A model generated the notes under the pieces. That model searched no databases. It was not told where the DNA came from and saw only the letters and a list, made by a program, of their open reading frames with translations. Both the position numbers and the translations under genes were made by a program. A DNA stretch of 64,000 nucleotides, taken from the NCBI RefSeq assembly GCF_026625725.1, contig NZ_CP113060.1, forward strand, positions 682,001 through 746,000, given 5' to 3'. This stretch comes from Pseudomonas sp. SL4(2022) (GTDB lineage Bacteria; Pseudomonadota; Gammaproteobacteria; Pseudomonadales; Pseudomonadaceae). This document shows positions 46,572 through 55,861 of the stretch, piece by piece (position 1 is the first letter of the stretch; each line of letters starts with the position of its first letter).

Positions 46572-48602
46572 TCAGAAATCCAGGGTCAACCCAGCATACA
46601 ACGCACGGCCATCGCCGGGGGCATGCAGGGAATCCAGCGCGCCATCGGGGTCATACCAGACGTACTCGTAATAGCGGTTGGTGACGTTTTTCAGTTGCAG
46701 GTCCACGCTGACACGTTCACTCAGGCGGTACTCCGCAGCGATATTGAGCAGGGTGTAGCCGCCATAGTGACCGGTGCTGTTGGTGCGTTCCAGATAGTAG
46801 TCGCTCTGGCCGTTGACCCAAGCGCTGAGCTTGAGTTTTTCACTGGCCTGATAATCACCGCCCACGGCATACAGGTGATGCGGTACGTGGTCCATCTCCT
46901 TGCCCTTGCTGGCCGGCAAGCGTGGGCCGGGCGTGAGAATTTCCGAGAACTGCCGTGAATAGGACAACCACACGCGCGCCAGGTCGCTGGGGTACAGGTT
47001 GAGCTGCACGTCATAACCCCGGCGCAGGGTTTCGCCGACGTTCTCGGTATCCCCGGACGGGGCATTGAGCCGGCGCTGTACTTCATCGGTGGCGTGCTGT
47101 TCCCAATAGGCCACACGGCCATCGAGCCAGGCCACCGGGTTGAACTTGACACCGGTCTCCCAGCCTTCGTTGATCGAGGGTTTCAGGTCATCCTGCAGGC
47201 TGGCCAGTCGATAAGCGCCCGAGCCGACACCGATCTGGAAGGTACGCCCCCAGTTGGCGTAAAAGCTGGCCGTCTGCCAGGGGGAATAGACCAGGCTGAA
47301 TTTGGGCTGGTTGATGGTGCCGAAGTCATTGACGCGGGCCCGCTCGCCAGACAGCTGATCGTGATAGTCGCCCTCGACGCGGTCCACCCGGTAGGCTGGG
47401 ATGAGCTTGAGGGTTTCCCAGGGTTCGATCACCGCCTGCACGTAAACGCCCGTGGTGGTCAGATCGAACACCTGGTCGCGGGTCTGTGCGGTACGCACAC
47501 GGCTGACCGTCCGATAGCGCTCACTGATCACCTCCTGGCGCTGGACATCGGCGCCACCTTCCAGGGCGAAGTCGTGCAGCCCCGACACATCAGGACGCCA
47601 GGTCAAGCTGCTGAGCGCGCCGTACTGGTCTTCGTCGTTGAAGCGTTCCTGCTGCGCGGAAGTGATCCAGTACTTGGTCCAACGGCGGTCTTCAAACCGG
47701 TTGTAGTACGCCTTGCTCGACCAGGCGAGGTCGTCGGCCAGGTCGGTATCCAGATGCAGACTGAGCGAATCCATGCGGCGCTCGCCCTTGTCCGTCGCGT
47801 TGCTCAGGTATGACTGGCGCGGGTCATCATGGGCATCGGCCTTGCTCAGGTAACCGGCCTCCAGCGCATCGGCTTCGTAATGCCGTGCGATCAGCCCGGC
47901 ACGCCAGCCCGCGTCGGCGGTGTAAAACCATTTGCCCGCAAAGCTCTGCCGCTCGGCATCGGCATGGTCGCGGTAACCACCGCTCTTCTGGTAAGCGACG
48001 AAGTAGTTCTGCGACCAGTTGCCACTTTCGATGCCCTTCACCAGTTGCAGTTCTTGCGTGTCGAAACTGCCGCTGCGCAGGCGCAGCTTGCCCTCGTTGC
48101 CGCCCTGCAACGTATTGATGCTGGCATTGCCGGCAATGTTGTGCAGGCCGTAGCGCGGGTCGTTGGTGCCGCGTACCACTTCGATATCGTCGATATCCAG
48201 CGGATAGACCATGTCGATAAACGGCATGTTGCCGTCGTTGGTGTTGCTTGGGATGCCATCGATCAGCAGCTTGACCGCGTTGACTTCACCCTCACCATTG
48301 AAGCCACGAAAGGACAGCTTGCCGGAGGTGGTGCCCTGATTGAACTGAGTCAGCATGACCCCAGGCACACGGTTGAACAGCTCCCAGCTGTATTGCACCG
48401 GCTGTTTTTCCAGCACATCACGGCCGACATAGTCCACCGAACTGAGAATGTTGTAGCTGGACAGCGGGCCCTTCTCCTCGCCCGTCACCGTGACACTGCC
48501 CAGCGCCAGGGTGCTGTCGGCAAGCACGGGTAAGGTGTGAACACTCAGCGCGATCGTGCTCGTGGCCAACAACAGGCTGAGTGGTTTTAAGTGAAACGGC
48601 AT
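46572..48602 (-). CDS. TonB-dependent outer-membrane receptor 2
   Basis: A 676-residue receptor with signal peptide (LLLATSTIALSVHTLPVLADS). The plug domain includes ELFNRVPGVMLTQFNQG, LSFRGFNGEGEVNAVKLLIDG and DIDDIEVVRGTNDPRYG; the barrel ends in LYAGLTLDF with a C-terminal phenylalanine. There is no signalling domain. It resembles siderophore or metal-chelate receptors more than OprC/NosA copper channels, although the PCuAC gene is 30 bases downstream. The exact substrate is unknown. Confidence 0.93.
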   Translation of the reverse strand: MPFHLKPLSLLLATSTIALSVHTLPVLADSTLALGSVTVTGEEKGPLSSYNILSSVDYVGRDVLEKQPVQYSWELFNRVPGVMLTQFNQGTTSGKLSFRGFNGEGEVNAVKLLIDGIPSNTNDGNMPFIDMVYPLDIDDIEVVRGTNDPRYGLHNIAGNASINTLQGGNEGKLRLRSGSFDTQELQLVKGIESGNWSQNYFVAYQKSGGYRDHADAERQSFAGKWFYTADAGWRAGLIARHYEADALEAGYLSKADAHDDPRQSYLSNATDKGERRMDSLSLHLDTDLADDLAWSSKAYYNRFEDRRWTKYWITSAQQERFNDEDQYGALSSLTWRPDVSGLHDFALEGGADVQRQEVISERYRTVSRVRTAQTRDQVFDLTTTGVYVQAVIEPWETLKLIPAYRVDRVEGDYHDQLSGERARVNDFGTINQPKFSLVYSPWQTASFYANWGRTFQIGVGSGAYRLASLQDDLKPSINEGWETGVKFNPVAWLDGRVAYWEQHATDEVQRRLNAPSGDTENVGETLRRGYDVQLNLYPSDLARVWLSYSRQFSEILTPGPRLPASKGKEMDHVPHHLYAVGGDYQASEKLKLSAWVNGQSDYYLERTNSTGHYGGYTLLNIAAEYRLSERVSVDLQLKNVTNRYYEYVWYDPDGALDSLHAPGDGRALYAGLTLDF

Positions 48603-48699
48603 GTGCGTTCATTCCTGAAGCAAAGGCACAGACAGACCAATGCCTGTTATCGATAAAGTCGTTATGCCTGCACCCGGTTTTGCCGGCGTGAGGCTGTTG

Positions 48700-48729
48700 T
48701 GGCAGCCAAGACGGTGGCCTTGGCTGCCA
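48700..48729. repeat. 11-base inverted repeat in the receptor 2 leader
   Basis: TGGCAGCCAAG / CTTGGCTGCCA (48700-48710 with 48719-48729), with an 8-base loop. It has no T run on either strand. It lies between the PepSY-TM gene stop and receptor 2, so it may act in mRNA processing or control. Confidence 0.6.
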
Positions 48730-48749
48730 ATGGATCAGATGAATCAGGT

Positions 48750-50123
48750 TTAAGGGCTCATCGCGTCCCAGGGCCGTAGGCGTGACAGCAGCCAGTCCAA
48801 CGCCCAGATCAGCAGCAGGGATGCGCCCACCAGCGGGAAGGCCGCGCCCAGCAGGCCCATGATCACCATCGCGGTTTTCCAGCGCGGCAGGTCGTGGCGC
48901 AGCGGCGGGACGCCTAATTTTCCGCTCGGCCGACGCTGCCACCACATGATCAAGCCGCTGATGGCACTGAGCAGCACCAGCAGGCAGACCGCGAGCATCA
49001 GCAACTGGTTGGCCAGGCCGAACAGCTTGCCTTCATGCAGCATCACCCCGGTTTCCACGGTTTTCGCCACCACGCCGTAATCCTTCCAGCGCACATCGGC
49101 GAGCACGGTGCCGCTGTACTGATCGATATGCAGGGTGGCGTCGTTACGCGGGTCGTCGGCAAACAGCGCGATGCTGTACACCCCGGTTTCACCTTTCGGC
49201 AGGGTGATGCTGTAACCCGGCTGTACGCCGCGCTCAGCTGCGGTGTCGACCACGTACTGCAGCAAATTGGCCGGAGACGCAGGCATTTCGGGGGCTGCGT
49301 GGCCGTTATGCGCAGCGTGTGGATCAGACGCCGGCAGCGGCGTGGTTTCCACCGCCCAGGCCACGGTCTGCTGACGGCTGGTGTTGAGGCTGCCGGTAAG
49401 CTTGCCGGACGGCGGGACATCATCCCACATCGCCGCCGGGAAGTGATTCCAGGCACCGGCAAACTGGGCACCCCAGAAGCCGGTCCAGGTCATGCCGGTG
49501 AGCAGCATGAACAACAGCAGCAGCGAACCCCAGAACCCGGTGACCGCATGCAGGTCACGCCATAACAGTCGCCCACGGGCACTCAGCCGTGGCCACAGCA
49601 CACCCGCCCCGGAGCGCCCGCGCGGCCACCACAGGTACAGGCCGGAGACCACCAGCACAATGCCCCAACCGGCCGCCAGTTCGATCAAACGATCACCCAG
49701 CGTCCCAACCATCAGGTCGCTGTGCAGCTGACGGGCGATGGCCTGCAGGTTGAACTGCGCATCCTGGCTACCGAGAATCCTGGCGCTGTAGGGATCAACG
49801 AATACATTGAGACCCTGGTCGGCGGTTTCCAGCACAAACTGCGCGCTGCGCTCGGCGTTCAGCGGCGGCAGGTACTGCGTGATGCTCGCCTGGGGATACG
49901 CCTGGCGCACCAACGCCAGTTGCTGATCCGCCGAGATCGCCTGCTCGGCCGGCGTAACCTGCAGCAACTCGGCATACATCAGTTGATCCAGTTGCGGCTT
50001 GAACAGGTAGATGATGCCGGTGACCGAGAGCAGGATCAGAAACGGAATCACAAACAGACCGGCATAGAAATGCCAGCGCCAGGCCAGGTTGTAGAACGAG
50101 ACAGAATCACGCATTCCTAACAA
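48750..50123 (-). CDS. PepSY-TM domain protein (putative inner-membrane metal/siderophore reductase)
   Basis: A 457-residue inner-membrane protein with about five transmembrane segments (near 18-40, 142-165, 193-217, 378-398 and 423-446). PepSY-type periplasmic segments lie between them, including LVRQAYPQASITQYLPP and QYSGTVLADVRW. A periplasmic loop contains DPHAAHNGHAAPEM, a histidine/methionine-rich stretch suited to metal binding. Members of this family (PiuB/FoxB-like) reduce ferric siderophores; by context here it could reduce copper or iron. Between a TonB receptor and another PepSY protein on the same strand. Confidence 0.9.
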   Translation of the reverse strand: MLGMRDSVSFYNLAWRWHFYAGLFVIPFLILLSVTGIIYLFKPQLDQLMYAELLQVTPAEQAISADQQLALVRQAYPQASITQYLPPLNAERSAQFVLETADQGLNVFVDPYSARILGSQDAQFNLQAIARQLHSDLMVGTLGDRLIELAAGWGIVLVVSGLYLWWPRGRSGAGVLWPRLSARGRLLWRDLHAVTGFWGSLLLLFMLLTGMTWTGFWGAQFAGAWNHFPAAMWDDVPPSGKLTGSLNTSRQQTVAWAVETTPLPASDPHAAHNGHAAPEMPASPANLLQYVVDTAAERGVQPGYSITLPKGETGVYSIALFADDPRNDATLHIDQYSGTVLADVRWKDYGVVAKTVETGVMLHEGKLFGLANQLLMLAVCLLVLLSAISGLIMWWQRRPSGKLGVPPLRHDLPRWKTAMVIMGLLGAAFPLVGASLLLIWALDWLLSRLRPWDAMSP

Positions 50124-50192
50124 CGCCCCCGAAAGACGTGAAGGACACTACACAACGCGTGTCGAGCACAACGCCAAAACAAATGCGTAACG

Positions 50193-51698
50193 TCATCTTA
50201 AAGACCCCCTCACGTTAATAAGTGCACCATTGCGCAGAGCGCGCCGCCCACGCAGCCGCCGCCAGCCCATCACGGTTCCGCTCAGGCAAATCAGCAAACC
50301 GCCCAGGCTGGCCAGCCACATCCAACCATCCCAAAGGGGCCGGTGTTGCAGCAGTGGCAGCCAATCCCAGCTGTGCAGCAGGGCAAATAGCCAGCGCGAG
50401 GTGCGCTGGCCTTCATCCATTCGGCCGAGTAATGCACCGGTGCGCGGATCAAGGTGCAGCCAGGTATTGGCCGGGTCATTGAAGCGCACCCGCAGGATTG
50501 GCAATGGCCGTTCCAGGTGCCCGGTCATGCTGTGCTCGGCCCGGCCGTAGTAGTAAAAATCGTAGGTTGTCAGGCGCTCGACAGTGGGCACATCCCCAGG
50601 TCGAATGGCCTGAACCGCCTGCAACAGTTCCGCTTCATCCAAGCGCCACTGCGGTGTGGATGCATCCATGGCCAGCACCGCGCTGGCACCCGTATTGTCC
50701 ACGCCCAGCAGATAGCCACGGCCACCCAACAGGCGCCAATGCAGCTCACGCACCGGCAGGCCCATCGCATTGAAACGCGACAAAGCCTGTTCAGGCCCGA
50801 GAGGAAAGGCTTCAGCCTGCAACGCTCCGCCTTGATAGGGCGCCAGGTTCAACGGAGTCGCGCTGTCCAGCAGCCGCCAGGGGTTCATCGACATCAAGCC
50901 GCTGAAAATCCAGGTCAGCGCCAACCCACCAAACAACAAACCACCAATGTGGTGCCAACGTGCCAGCCCTTTATAAGGGCTGCGCGCGCCACTGCGATAA
51001 GGTGTGGCGAAGCGCCAACGCAGGAGGCCGACCACAATGCCCAGGAGCGTCATCAGGGTGGCGGCCACTGACAGGTAGATCACCACATCACTCCACCAGC
51101 GATCCAGAACGCCACCGCGCAGGGGATAGACCCAGTGCAGCCAGGCGCCCAGCCAGTTCCAGGTCCGCTCGGTGAAAGTGGCATCACGCACCACTTCACC
51201 GCTGCGCCCAGAGACATACAGCAGCGTGCCGTCATCCAGCCCCACGCGATGCAACGGCCGATCGCCGTCGAGCGCGCGCGAGTGCGTCCAGGCGTCCTCC
51301 TGTATGGAGGCCTGGAAGTGCACCGCACGCTCAGCGGCAAAGGGTTGAGCGGCGGCCACAGCCTCTGCCGGGGTCACCGAGTCGATACGCTTACCGCTGC
51401 GCGCATCAACCGCCACCGCCCCCGTCGCAAACCGCACAACAAAGCGCGGCTCACCGGCCACCGTGGTCAGCCGAATAGATGCCGGGGCGGCTTTCTCTCC
51501 CGTGGCAGCCAGCACCTGCTCGAGCGGTACGCAACAGCCCTCCAACGACAACGGGGGCAAATGGGCCAGGTGCTCGCGCTGGGTCAGTTTGGGATAGCCG
51601 ACATACATCATCACCAAGCCAGACACGAACCAGAGCACCATCAGCAAGCAGAGGAAAATCCCCAGCCAGCGATGCCACAGGTAGAGATAGCGTTTCAT
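50193..51698 (-). CDS. PepSY domain membrane protein 2
   Basis: A 501-residue inner-membrane protein. TM1 is at the start (HRWLGIFLCLLMVLWFVSGLVMMYVG), followed by a periplasmic PepSY domain with SLEGCCVPLEQVLAATG and FATGAVAVDARSGKRID. Further transmembrane segments lie near 205-230, 255-275 and 455-478. A vicinal cysteine pair (GCCVP) in the periplasmic part may bind metal or form a redox pair. The start lies 12 bases after the stop of the siderophore receptor gene, so they form an operon. Likely a partner in reductive metal uptake. Confidence 0.88.
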   Translation of the reverse strand: MKRYLYLWHRWLGIFLCLLMVLWFVSGLVMMYVGYPKLTQREHLAHLPPLSLEGCCVPLEQVLAATGEKAAPASIRLTTVAGEPRFVVRFATGAVAVDARSGKRIDSVTPAEAVAAAQPFAAERAVHFQASIQEDAWTHSRALDGDRPLHRVGLDDGTLLYVSGRSGEVVRDATFTERTWNWLGAWLHWVYPLRGGVLDRWWSDVVIYLSVAATLMTLLGIVVGLLRWRFATPYRSGARSPYKGLARWHHIGGLLFGGLALTWIFSGLMSMNPWRLLDSATPLNLAPYQGGALQAEAFPLGPEQALSRFNAMGLPVRELHWRLLGGRGYLLGVDNTGASAVLAMDASTPQWRLDEAELLQAVQAIRPGDVPTVERLTTYDFYYYGRAEHSMTGHLERPLPILRVRFNDPANTWLHLDPRTGALLGRMDEGQRTSRWLFALLHSWDWLPLLQHRPLWDGWMWLASLGGLLICLSGTVMGWRRLRGRRALRNGALINVRGSLR

Positions 51699-51709
51699 CC
51701 GGCGGCCTC

Positions 51710-53869
51710 TTAAAAGCGTGTTTGCAAGGCCAACTCAAACGACCGGGGCGCACCAAGGAACAGCATGTCGCTGCTGGCCCAGCTGGCGTATACCTCGTCG
51801 GTCAAGTTACGCGCCCGCAAGGTCAACAGGCTTTCGGCATCCAGGCGGTAGCTGACAAATGCACCGAACAAGGTATAGGCCGGTGCTTTTAGCTGATTGG
51901 CCGCATCGGTATACACCGAGGCTACATAGCGGCTGTCTGCACCGACCTGCCACTGTGGCGCCAGGTCATAGGTCAGCCACAGGTTGGCAACCTGATCGGG
52001 CACGTTGCTCGGCGTGTTGCCCTTACGCGAGATCGACTGCCCGCCCACGCTTTCATTGAACTCATCGTATTGAGCATCGATCCACGCCACATTGGCTTCT
52101 GCCAGCAGGCGCGGGGTGATGCGCAGCGCTGTTGCCAGCTCTACACCAAGCGTCGATTGCTTGCCGACCGGCAGCGTTTGTCCGGGGTTAGCGGGGTCGC
52201 GCGTAGCCAGGTTTTCGCGTTCGATCTTGTAAGCGGCAACGGTGGTAGAGGCGCGCCCGTCGAGGAAATCAAACTTGCTGCCGACCTCCAGTTGACGGCC
52301 CTTGGTCAGGTCAAAATCCTGTACTTGTCCCAGGGTAGCCGTCGTGAGAACCCCAGCAGGCGGGTCGGCAGCCGTGCTGTATTGCACATACACATTGGCA
52401 GCAGGACTCAAGGCATAGACCATACCGACACGGCCAGTGGTGGGCTCGTACTCCCGGGCGAAAAACGCCGGGTTGGTCAGGCTGGCAGCCTGGTGGTTGG
52501 TCACGTCCAGATCGATGCGATCATGCCGCAGGCCGGTCAACAGGGACAGACGCTCAGTCAGCTCCAGACGGTTTTCGACAAACAATGCCCAGGTGTCGAG
52601 TTGATTGGTGCGCTGGCGTGCGTAACCAGGGGTCATACCGGGCAGGTCGAAGAAATGCCCGGGCTCGAAATGCTCAGCATCCACCACACCGAAGGGACCG
52701 GCGACCGAACGTGGATAGCGGGTTTGCACGTTATGGCTGTAGTCCAGACCGGCAGCCCATTCACTCGACAGGCCAAACAGCCCGCCCTGATGACGCACCT
52801 CAAATCGATTGCCATTAAGCTCCTGATCATGCCGTTGCAGCAGCGCGTTACTGCGCTGCACCGCGCTATTAGTGGCATCCGTGTAGGCGTAGGTCTCCAG
52901 GTTGCGGTAATCACGCTGCGCGTTGTAGTGGTAAAGCGTATTACGCAGGCGGGTGGCGTCCGTCAGCTGATACTCGGTGATGGAACGCACCCAGCGCACA
53001 CGCTGTTCATAGCGTCCGTCTGCAACGTTGTAGTTCTCAAAGCGCCGGCTCTCGTCCACCTTCAGGTCACCCGAGCGCCCCTTGAGCACCGGGCTGCCCC
53101 AATAAGGACTGTCGACCTGTTCTTCCTGATACTCAAACGCCAGGGTGTGCGACAGCTGCTCGTTGAAGTCCGTGAGCAGGGAAAAGGCGCTGGTCCAGGC
53201 CTCACGCTGTTCGCGATCCACATAGCCATTGCTGCTGGTGCGGCTGACATCCATACGCAGGTGATTGGCTTCACCCAGCGGCTGGTTGAAACCATAGGCC
53301 AGTTCGTTGGCATCAAACGAGCCGTAGCGGATGCGTCCTTCGCTGAACGCCTGATCGCGCGTGGCCAATTTAGTCAGGTAGTTGATCGAACCACCGACAG
53401 CACCCGATCCATTGAGAAAGCTGGACGCACCACCGACCGCTTCAACCCGGTCATAAATCCAGCTGTCCACCGGACGCGCGGCAATGGCGTCGTATTGCAC
53501 CGTGATGCCGTTAAACATCTGCGTGACCTGGCTGCCGGTAAAGCCACGCCACGACACGGCACCGGCAAAGCCTGGCGGTGCCGCGGCTACTACACCCGGT
53601 ACGCCATTGAGCATCTGCTGGGTGTTGTCCGCACCGCGCCGTTCAATCTGCTCGCGGCTAACGACACTGACCGAAGCCGGCGTTTCCCGAGGCGTCAGCC
53701 CCAAACGTGATGCGCTCTCAGCGGGCGTATCGAGCGACAGCTCCGACGCCAACGCCGCGCGGCCACGAACTTCAGTGTCGGGCAAGGTAACGGCCTGTTC
53801 AGCCCAGAGTGAGGGGGTTACAGCGCACAGCAAAGCAGCGCCCAGGGCGCGGGAAGACGGTATAGACAT
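51710..53869 (-). CDS. TonB-dependent siderophore receptor 3
   Basis: A 719-residue receptor from the methionine of MSIPSSRALGAAL; the frame is open 20 codons further (53929), but that extension is basic and lacks leader features. Signal peptide ends at PSLWAEQ. The plug includes ETPASVSVVSREQIERRGAD and MLNGVPGVVAA, the typical siderophore-receptor pattern, and VEAVGGASSFLNGSGAVGG. The barrel ends ELALQTRF. There is no signalling domain. It is operonic with the PepSY protein just downstream, a known pairing for ferric siderophores. Confidence 0.93.
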   Translation of the reverse strand: MSIPSSRALGAALLCAVTPSLWAEQAVTLPDTEVRGRAALASELSLDTPAESASRLGLTPRETPASVSVVSREQIERRGADNTQQMLNGVPGVVAAAPPGFAGAVSWRGFTGSQVTQMFNGITVQYDAIAARPVDSWIYDRVEAVGGASSFLNGSGAVGGSINYLTKLATRDQAFSEGRIRYGSFDANELAYGFNQPLGEANHLRMDVSRTSSNGYVDREQREAWTSAFSLLTDFNEQLSHTLAFEYQEEQVDSPYWGSPVLKGRSGDLKVDESRRFENYNVADGRYEQRVRWVRSITEYQLTDATRLRNTLYHYNAQRDYRNLETYAYTDATNSAVQRSNALLQRHDQELNGNRFEVRHQGGLFGLSSEWAAGLDYSHNVQTRYPRSVAGPFGVVDAEHFEPGHFFDLPGMTPGYARQRTNQLDTWALFVENRLELTERLSLLTGLRHDRIDLDVTNHQAASLTNPAFFAREYEPTTGRVGMVYALSPAANVYVQYSTAADPPAGVLTTATLGQVQDFDLTKGRQLEVGSKFDFLDGRASTTVAAYKIERENLATRDPANPGQTLPVGKQSTLGVELATALRITPRLLAEANVAWIDAQYDEFNESVGGQSISRKGNTPSNVPDQVANLWLTYDLAPQWQVGADSRYVASVYTDAANQLKAPAYTLFGAFVSYRLDAESLLTLRARNLTDEVYASWASSDMLFLGAPRSFELALQTRF

Positions 53870-53959
53870 AGCGTATTGTTTTCCTGAAAACACAAGCAAT
53901 CGCACGCGGCATGGCTTCACCACATGCAAACGGTGGGCGCGCCCTAAAGGCGCCGTGCA

Positions 53960-54343
53960 TCAGGAACGTGGAGAGGCGCGGGGATTGGCCGAAGGCCAGA
54001 GGTAGCGAACCGGTCGCGGGGTAAAGAAAAATGTCCGCAGGGGCGCGCGACTGGGCGCCAGCAGGCCCAACAAACCGAAGAGCGCCGCCAGGATGATCGC
54101 GCTGAAGGTGGAACTCAGGGAACAACCGGCGCCGGTGGCCGGATTGGGCGCCACCACACCGGAGCCATCCAGATCGGCACCGGCACCGAAGTTGCCCTCG
54201 AAGGAGCAGTACTGGCTGTCCAGACCACTCAATTGCAAACCGGCCATTTGCCCATGCCCGATACTGCAGGCGAATGCACTGAACAGAACGCTGAAATACA
54301 GCATCCAGGCCAGCAGACGACGGTCAGTACGGGTCATTTTCAT
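53960..54343 (-). CDS. DUF2946-type small membrane protein (paralogue 3)
   Basis: A 127-residue protein from MKMTRTDRR; the open frame continues upstream to 54469, but that part is not conserved-looking. It has a membrane segment (LLAWMLYFSVLFSAFACSIGHGQ), the motif HGQMAGLQLSGLDSQYCS and C-terminal RYLWPSANPRASPR, nearly as in paralogue 2. The cysteine pair is altered: GCSLSS replaces CPLCSS, so only one cysteine remains there. It lies just upstream of the siderophore receptor gene, same strand. Confidence 0.8.
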   Translation of the reverse strand: MKMTRTDRRLLAWMLYFSVLFSAFACSIGHGQMAGLQLSGLDSQYCSFEGNFGAGADLDGSGVVAPNPATGAGCSLSSTFSAIILAALFGLLGLLAPSRAPLRTFFFTPRPVRYLWPSANPRASPRS

Positions 54344-54662
54344 GGGGCGCGACTCTAGCATTGCTCCGGGTGCCTGTGACACAGCGGCACTGCGATGCAA
54401 TGTCGCATGTGGCCGACAACAATAGTAGTGGGGCATTGGCAGAATGTCCCCCGGCTTCAGGCGGCGCATACGACAGTCAAAGCCAACACCATGCTTATGC
54501 GGCGATTCGGGACGCCCGCCTGGCCATACTGGAAGGCAGTAGCGCGGGCGGCTTAACTCAGGGCAGTATTAAACAAGCGCCAAGGCCATGCCGTAACGCC
54601 GCCTGCATGGATGAGTGCACGACCTCAACGTGGGCATCCGCCAACGCCGCTAGGAGCATCGA
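54344..54662. other. Divergent intergenic region between DUF2946 gene and gltS
   Basis: 319 bases that must hold the promoter of the leftward metal operon and of gltS. I see a short palindrome TGCGA-TGCAATG-TCGCA (about 54390-54406) but no clear Fur box or CueR/CopR site. The upstream part of the DUF2946 frame (to 54469) covers part of it. Confidence 0.4.
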
Positions 54663-55859
54663 GTGACCCTACTCCCCTTGGAAACCCTGCTGATCGCCGC
54701 GCTGGTGCTGTTGCTAGGACGTGTGGTCAACCGCCTGGTGCCCTGGCTGTCGCACTACAACATCCCGGACCCCATAACCGGCGGTCTGCTGTTTGCTCTC
54801 GGTATGCTCTTTGCCGGGCAGTTTTCCCCGGCCGAGGTGGTGTTTGACAACACCCTCAAGCCCGTACTCTTGCTGGCATTTTTTGCTGCGGTGGGCTTGT
54901 CGGCCAATCTCAGTTTGCTCAGGCAAGGCGGCAAGCGGTTACTGCTGTTTGTTCTGGTACTGATCCCTTTCCTGTTTCTGCAAAACCTCACCGGCTTGCT
55001 GATTGCCTGGGGGCTGGACATGCACCCGCTGATGGGCCTTGTGGGCGGCAGTATTACCTTGGTCGGTGGCCACGGTACGGGGGCGGCCTATGCCGAGCGC
55101 TTTGCCGAAGTGAACAACATCCAGTCGATCATGGAACTGGCCATGACCGCCGCGACCCTGGGGCTGGTGCTGGGCGGTATCTGCGGCGGGCCACTGGCCC
55201 AATGGCTGATCAAGCGTCATAACCTCGCCAACAACGTGACGGGCCAGCCCACCCCGCAGAGCGCCCAAGACACCCAGGCAGACGCGCCAATCAGCGCGGG
55301 GAATCTGATTCCGGTTCTCGCCGCTGTACTGATTGCCGTCATCGCCGGGCGCTGGCTGGGTGATCTGGTCAGTGGCGGCCCTGTCACCTTACCCAGCTTT
55401 CTCTGGTGCTTGCTGGTGGGTGTGTTGATTCGCAACGCGGGTCATCTGGTGGGCCTGCGCTTGAACGACTCAGGGATCGATATGCTCTCGAGCCTAACCT
55501 TGGCGCTGTTTCTCGCCATCACCATGATGACCCTGAACCTGGCCAACGTCGCCAGCCTGGCGGGCCCCTTAATCGTCATTCTGCTTGGGCAACTGCTGCT
55601 GGTGGTGGTCTATGGCGGCTGGCTGGTGTACCGCGCAGTGGGACGTGATTACGAGAGCGCCGTCATGTCAGCCGCCTTTTGCGGTTTTGCCCTGGGCGCG
55701 ACGGCCACGGCGATTGCCAATATGCAGGCCATCACTCAGAAGTACGGCCCCGCACCCCAGGCCTTTTTGGTCGTGCCCTTGATCGGGGCGTTCCTGATTG
55801 ACCTGCTTAACGCGCTGGTGCTAACGGGTTATCTGTCACTGCCATGGATCGGAGGTTAA
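54663..55859 (+). CDS. gltS: Sodium/glutamate symporter
   Basis: A 398-residue inner-membrane transporter of the GltS (ESS) family with about ten to eleven hydrophobic segments. Hallmarks are NIPDPITGGLLFALG (33-47), GGSITLVGGHGTGAAYAERFAE (about 128-149) in the first half and the repeated AAFCGFALGATATAIANMQAI in the second half. It imports glutamate with sodium. The start is GTG 54663 with AGGAG 7 bases upstream. Only 2 bases separate its stop from the next gene, a solute-binding lipoprotein, which is unusual for a secondary transporter. Confidence 0.95.
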   Translation: MTLLPLETLLIAALVLLLGRVVNRLVPWLSHYNIPDPITGGLLFALGMLFAGQFSPAEVVFDNTLKPVLLLAFFAAVGLSANLSLLRQGGKRLLLFVLVLIPFLFLQNLTGLLIAWGLDMHPLMGLVGGSITLVGGHGTGAAYAERFAEVNNIQSIMELAMTAATLGLVLGGICGGPLAQWLIKRHNLANNVTGQPTPQSAQDTQADAPISAGNLIPVLAAVLIAVIAGRWLGDLVSGGPVTLPSFLWCLLVGVLIRNAGHLVGLRLNDSGIDMLSSLTLALFLAITMMTLNLANVASLAGPLIVILLGQLLLVVVYGGWLVYRAVGRDYESAVMSAAFCGFALGATATAIANMQAITQKYGPAPQAFLVVPLIGAFLIDLLNALVLTGYLSLPWIGG

Positions 55860-55861
55860 GC

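Noticed and set aside
48603..48700. Possible Fur box near the receptor 2 start (TGTTATCGATAAAGTCGTTAT)
   Set aside because: Match to GATAATGATAATCATTATC is poor and not symmetric.
52070..53710. Rightward 546-codon frame opposite the siderophore receptor
   Set aside because: Antisense shadow of a well-supported TonB receptor.
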